DNA of 5,049 bases from an uncultured Candidatus Saccharibacteria bacterium. GTDB taxonomy: Bacteria; Patescibacteria; Saccharimonadia; Saccharimonadales; UBA6022. The DNA is taken from assembly GCA_946479665.1 (NCBI GenBank), contig CAMLGO010000067.1:1-5049 (forward strand), read 5' to 3'. Position numbers and translations under genes: made by a program. The notes beneath the pieces are model-generated. The model was not told where the DNA came from. It saw only the letters and a program-made list of their open reading frames with translations, and did not search any database. This document shows, piece by piece, positions 3,863-5,049 of the stretch; positions within the stretch are counted from its first letter, which is position 1; every line of letters starts with the position of its first letter.

Positions 3863-3883
3863 ATCCTAACCTGGTTTATGCAA
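3855..3883 (-). promoter_or_regulatory. Extended -10 promoter of gene D
   Basis: On the minus strand TTGCAT (3878-3883) and a perfect -10 TATAAT (3855-3860) lie 17 bases apart, and TGT directly before the -10 makes a full extended -10 (TGnTATAAT). The -35 begins seven bases after the secY stop. Transcription would start near 3848, giving a leader of about 65 bases containing the terminator-like hairpin at 3801-3831. Confidence 0.65.
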
Positions 3884-3889
3884 TTTCTA

Positions 3890-5049
3890 CTACTTGTAGT
3901 CGTCGTACGTCACCATCATGGCACGCGAGTTGATTTGGCGGAGCGCCTCAAGTGCAACCGATACGACAATCAAGAGTCCGGTGCCACCGATTGCCAGGTT
4001 GCTGTTGCTTACGCCTGCAATATTATAGAGCAAGTACTCAGCCGCAAACGGCATAATGGCGATAAGCCCAAGAACGACAGATCCGAACAGGATAAGGCGG
4101 TTGACCGTACTGCTGAGGTATTTCTCGGTTTGAATACCTGGGCGAACACCTTCAATAAAGCCACCTTGTTTTTGTAGGTTCTCGCTAATCTCATTGGCGT
4201 TGAATACGATACCGGTATAGAAGTAGGTAAATAGAATAACGAGCACGAAGTATGTAACTGGGTAGATAAATGCCTGTGCAGTCGATCCGGTGAACGAACC
4301 TGGATTCGGCGTCTGGAACCATGTAATCAGGTTTGCTGCGATATCAGCGTATGCAGCGTTACCGCTTGCCTTTAGGACTTGCCCGACGAAAGCAGGAAGC
4401 GAGAGGAATGCGACAGCAAAGATGACAGGAATCACACCAGCCGCGATCAGCTTGATCGGCAGCATACTCTTCACGCCACCGTAGCTACTATTACCTTGAA
4501 CACGCTTAGCGTAGTTAATGGTAATCACACGCTGCGCTTCATTGATCTTGACCAGAAGGTACAGCACCAGGAGCGACGCCACCAGCATCGATAAGGCCAC
4601 CCAGAACGACAGCGGATTCACCGGAAGTGTAAACCAGCCAAAGACACTCAGAACACCGTTTGACGTGTCAAAGAGCGACTGACCGATCGTCGAAAGGGTT
4701 TGCGGCAACTGGCTAATAATACCCGCAAAGATAACAAGGCTAATACCGTTACCGATACCCTGCTCGGTGATAAGCTCACCAAGCCACATAAGAAGGATCG
4801 CACCTGCTGTCATTGCAGTTACGGCGACGACCCACTCTATAGGGGTTGGAGCAGCTAGCACTGTCGCATTGGCCGCTGCAACACTTTGTCGCAAGATAAA
4901 TATGAAAGCGATTGATTGAACGATAGCGAGCGGCACGCTAATTATACGAGTCCACTGCTGGATCTTGCGACGGCCAGACTCACCGTCTTTGTGAAGCTCT
5001 TCGAGGCTTGGAATTGCTTTTGTAAGAAGCTGCGTAATGATACTCGCCG
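3890..5049 (-). CDS. secY: Protein translocase subunit SecY (partial, 5' end outside window)
   Basis: SecY is the central channel of the SecYEG translocon in the cytoplasmic membrane, through which unfolded preproteins are exported and membrane proteins inserted. About 385 residues are visible; roughly the first 75-80 (TM1 and the plug region) lie beyond the right edge. The frame stays open through the edge: before the GTG at 4936 it reads ASIITQLLTKAIPSL and GESGRRKIQQWTR, typical of the TM2-TM3 region. Further landmarks are LGELITEQGIGNGISLVIFA, YAKRVQG, LPIKLIAAGVIPVIFA, FNANEISENLQKQGGFIEG with VRPG and TEKYL (the cytoplasmic C5 loop region), and the C-terminal IGGTGLLIVVSVALEALRQI ending MMVTYDDYK. 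Many hydrophobic helices are evident. The AGVIP motif is preceded by KLIA rather than the usual Asn-containing sequence. It ends in TAG and is followed by a terminator instead of adk. Confidence 0.97.
   Translation of the reverse strand, partial: ASIITQLLTKAIPSLEELHKDGESGRRKIQQWTRIISVPLAIVQSIAFIFILRQSVAAANATVLAAPTPIEWVVAVTAMTAGAILLMWLGELITEQGIGNGISLVIFAGIISQLPQTLSTIGQSLFDTSNGVLSVFGWFTLPVNPLSFWVALSMLVASLLVLYLLVKINEAQRVITINYAKRVQGNSSYGGVKSMLPIKLIAAGVIPVIFAVAFLSLPAFVGQVLKASGNAAYADIAANLITWFQTPNPGSFTGSTAQAFIYPVTYFVLVILFTYFYTGIVFNANEISENLQKQGGFIEGVRPGIQTEKYLSSTVNRLILFGSVVLGLIAIMPFAAEYLLYNIAGVSNSNLAIGGTGLLIVVSVALEALRQINSRAMMVTYDDYK

Noticed and set aside
1..5049. UGA read as glycine, as in Gracilibacteria and Absconditabacteria.
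   Set aside because: The conserved genes contain no in-frame TGA, glycines use GGN codons, and B and A end naturally at TGA, with B overlapping the start of A.

Overview
All genes in this window lie on the minus strand, so the genomic order of transcription runs from high to low coordinates. The two ends are conserved ribosomal-protein/translocon genes: secY (5' end cut off by the right edge) on one side, and infA-rpmJ-rpsM-rpsK-rpsD (rpsD cut off by the left edge) on the other. The protein sequences fit a bacterium of the Candidate Phyla Radiation, most likely Candidatus Saccharibacteria. The reasons are zinc-free bL36 and uS4, a divergent uS11 tail, very compact spacing, and the wording of IF-1, uS13 and SecY. 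That assignment is by eye and not proven. Standard code is supported: no in-frame TGA occurs in the conserved genes, and two orphan genes end in TGA.

Layout in transcription order: secY (5049-3890); a promoter, a terminator-like hairpin and orphan gene D (3783-3379); a very strong hairpin; a promoter, another terminator-like hairpin and orphan gene C (3192-2842); a terminator-like element; a promoter, a leader hairpin and the overlapping orphan pair B-A (2637-1688); a hairpin-rich gap with two promoter candidates; then infA (1446-1222), rpmJ (1189-1073), rpsM (1070-684), rpsK (668-276) and rpsD (274 to the edge). The stretch from infA to rpsD is a tight operon with gaps of 32, 2, 15 and 1 bases.

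In many bacteria adk and map sit between secY and infA. Here that place holds about 2.4 kb with four short genes (134, 116, 174 and 142 residues) that I cannot assign to any family. Each of the three transcription units among them appears to carry its own promoter and an RNA hairpin in the 5' leader. The leaders of D and C share a terminator-like hairpin with common sequence, placed after the promoter and just before the ribosome binding site. That is an attenuator-like layout and is the most interesting signal in the window. The conserved genes supply protein secretion (SecY), translation initiation (IF-1) and ribosome assembly (bL36, uS13, uS11, uS4). Nothing in the sequence says what the orphan genes do.
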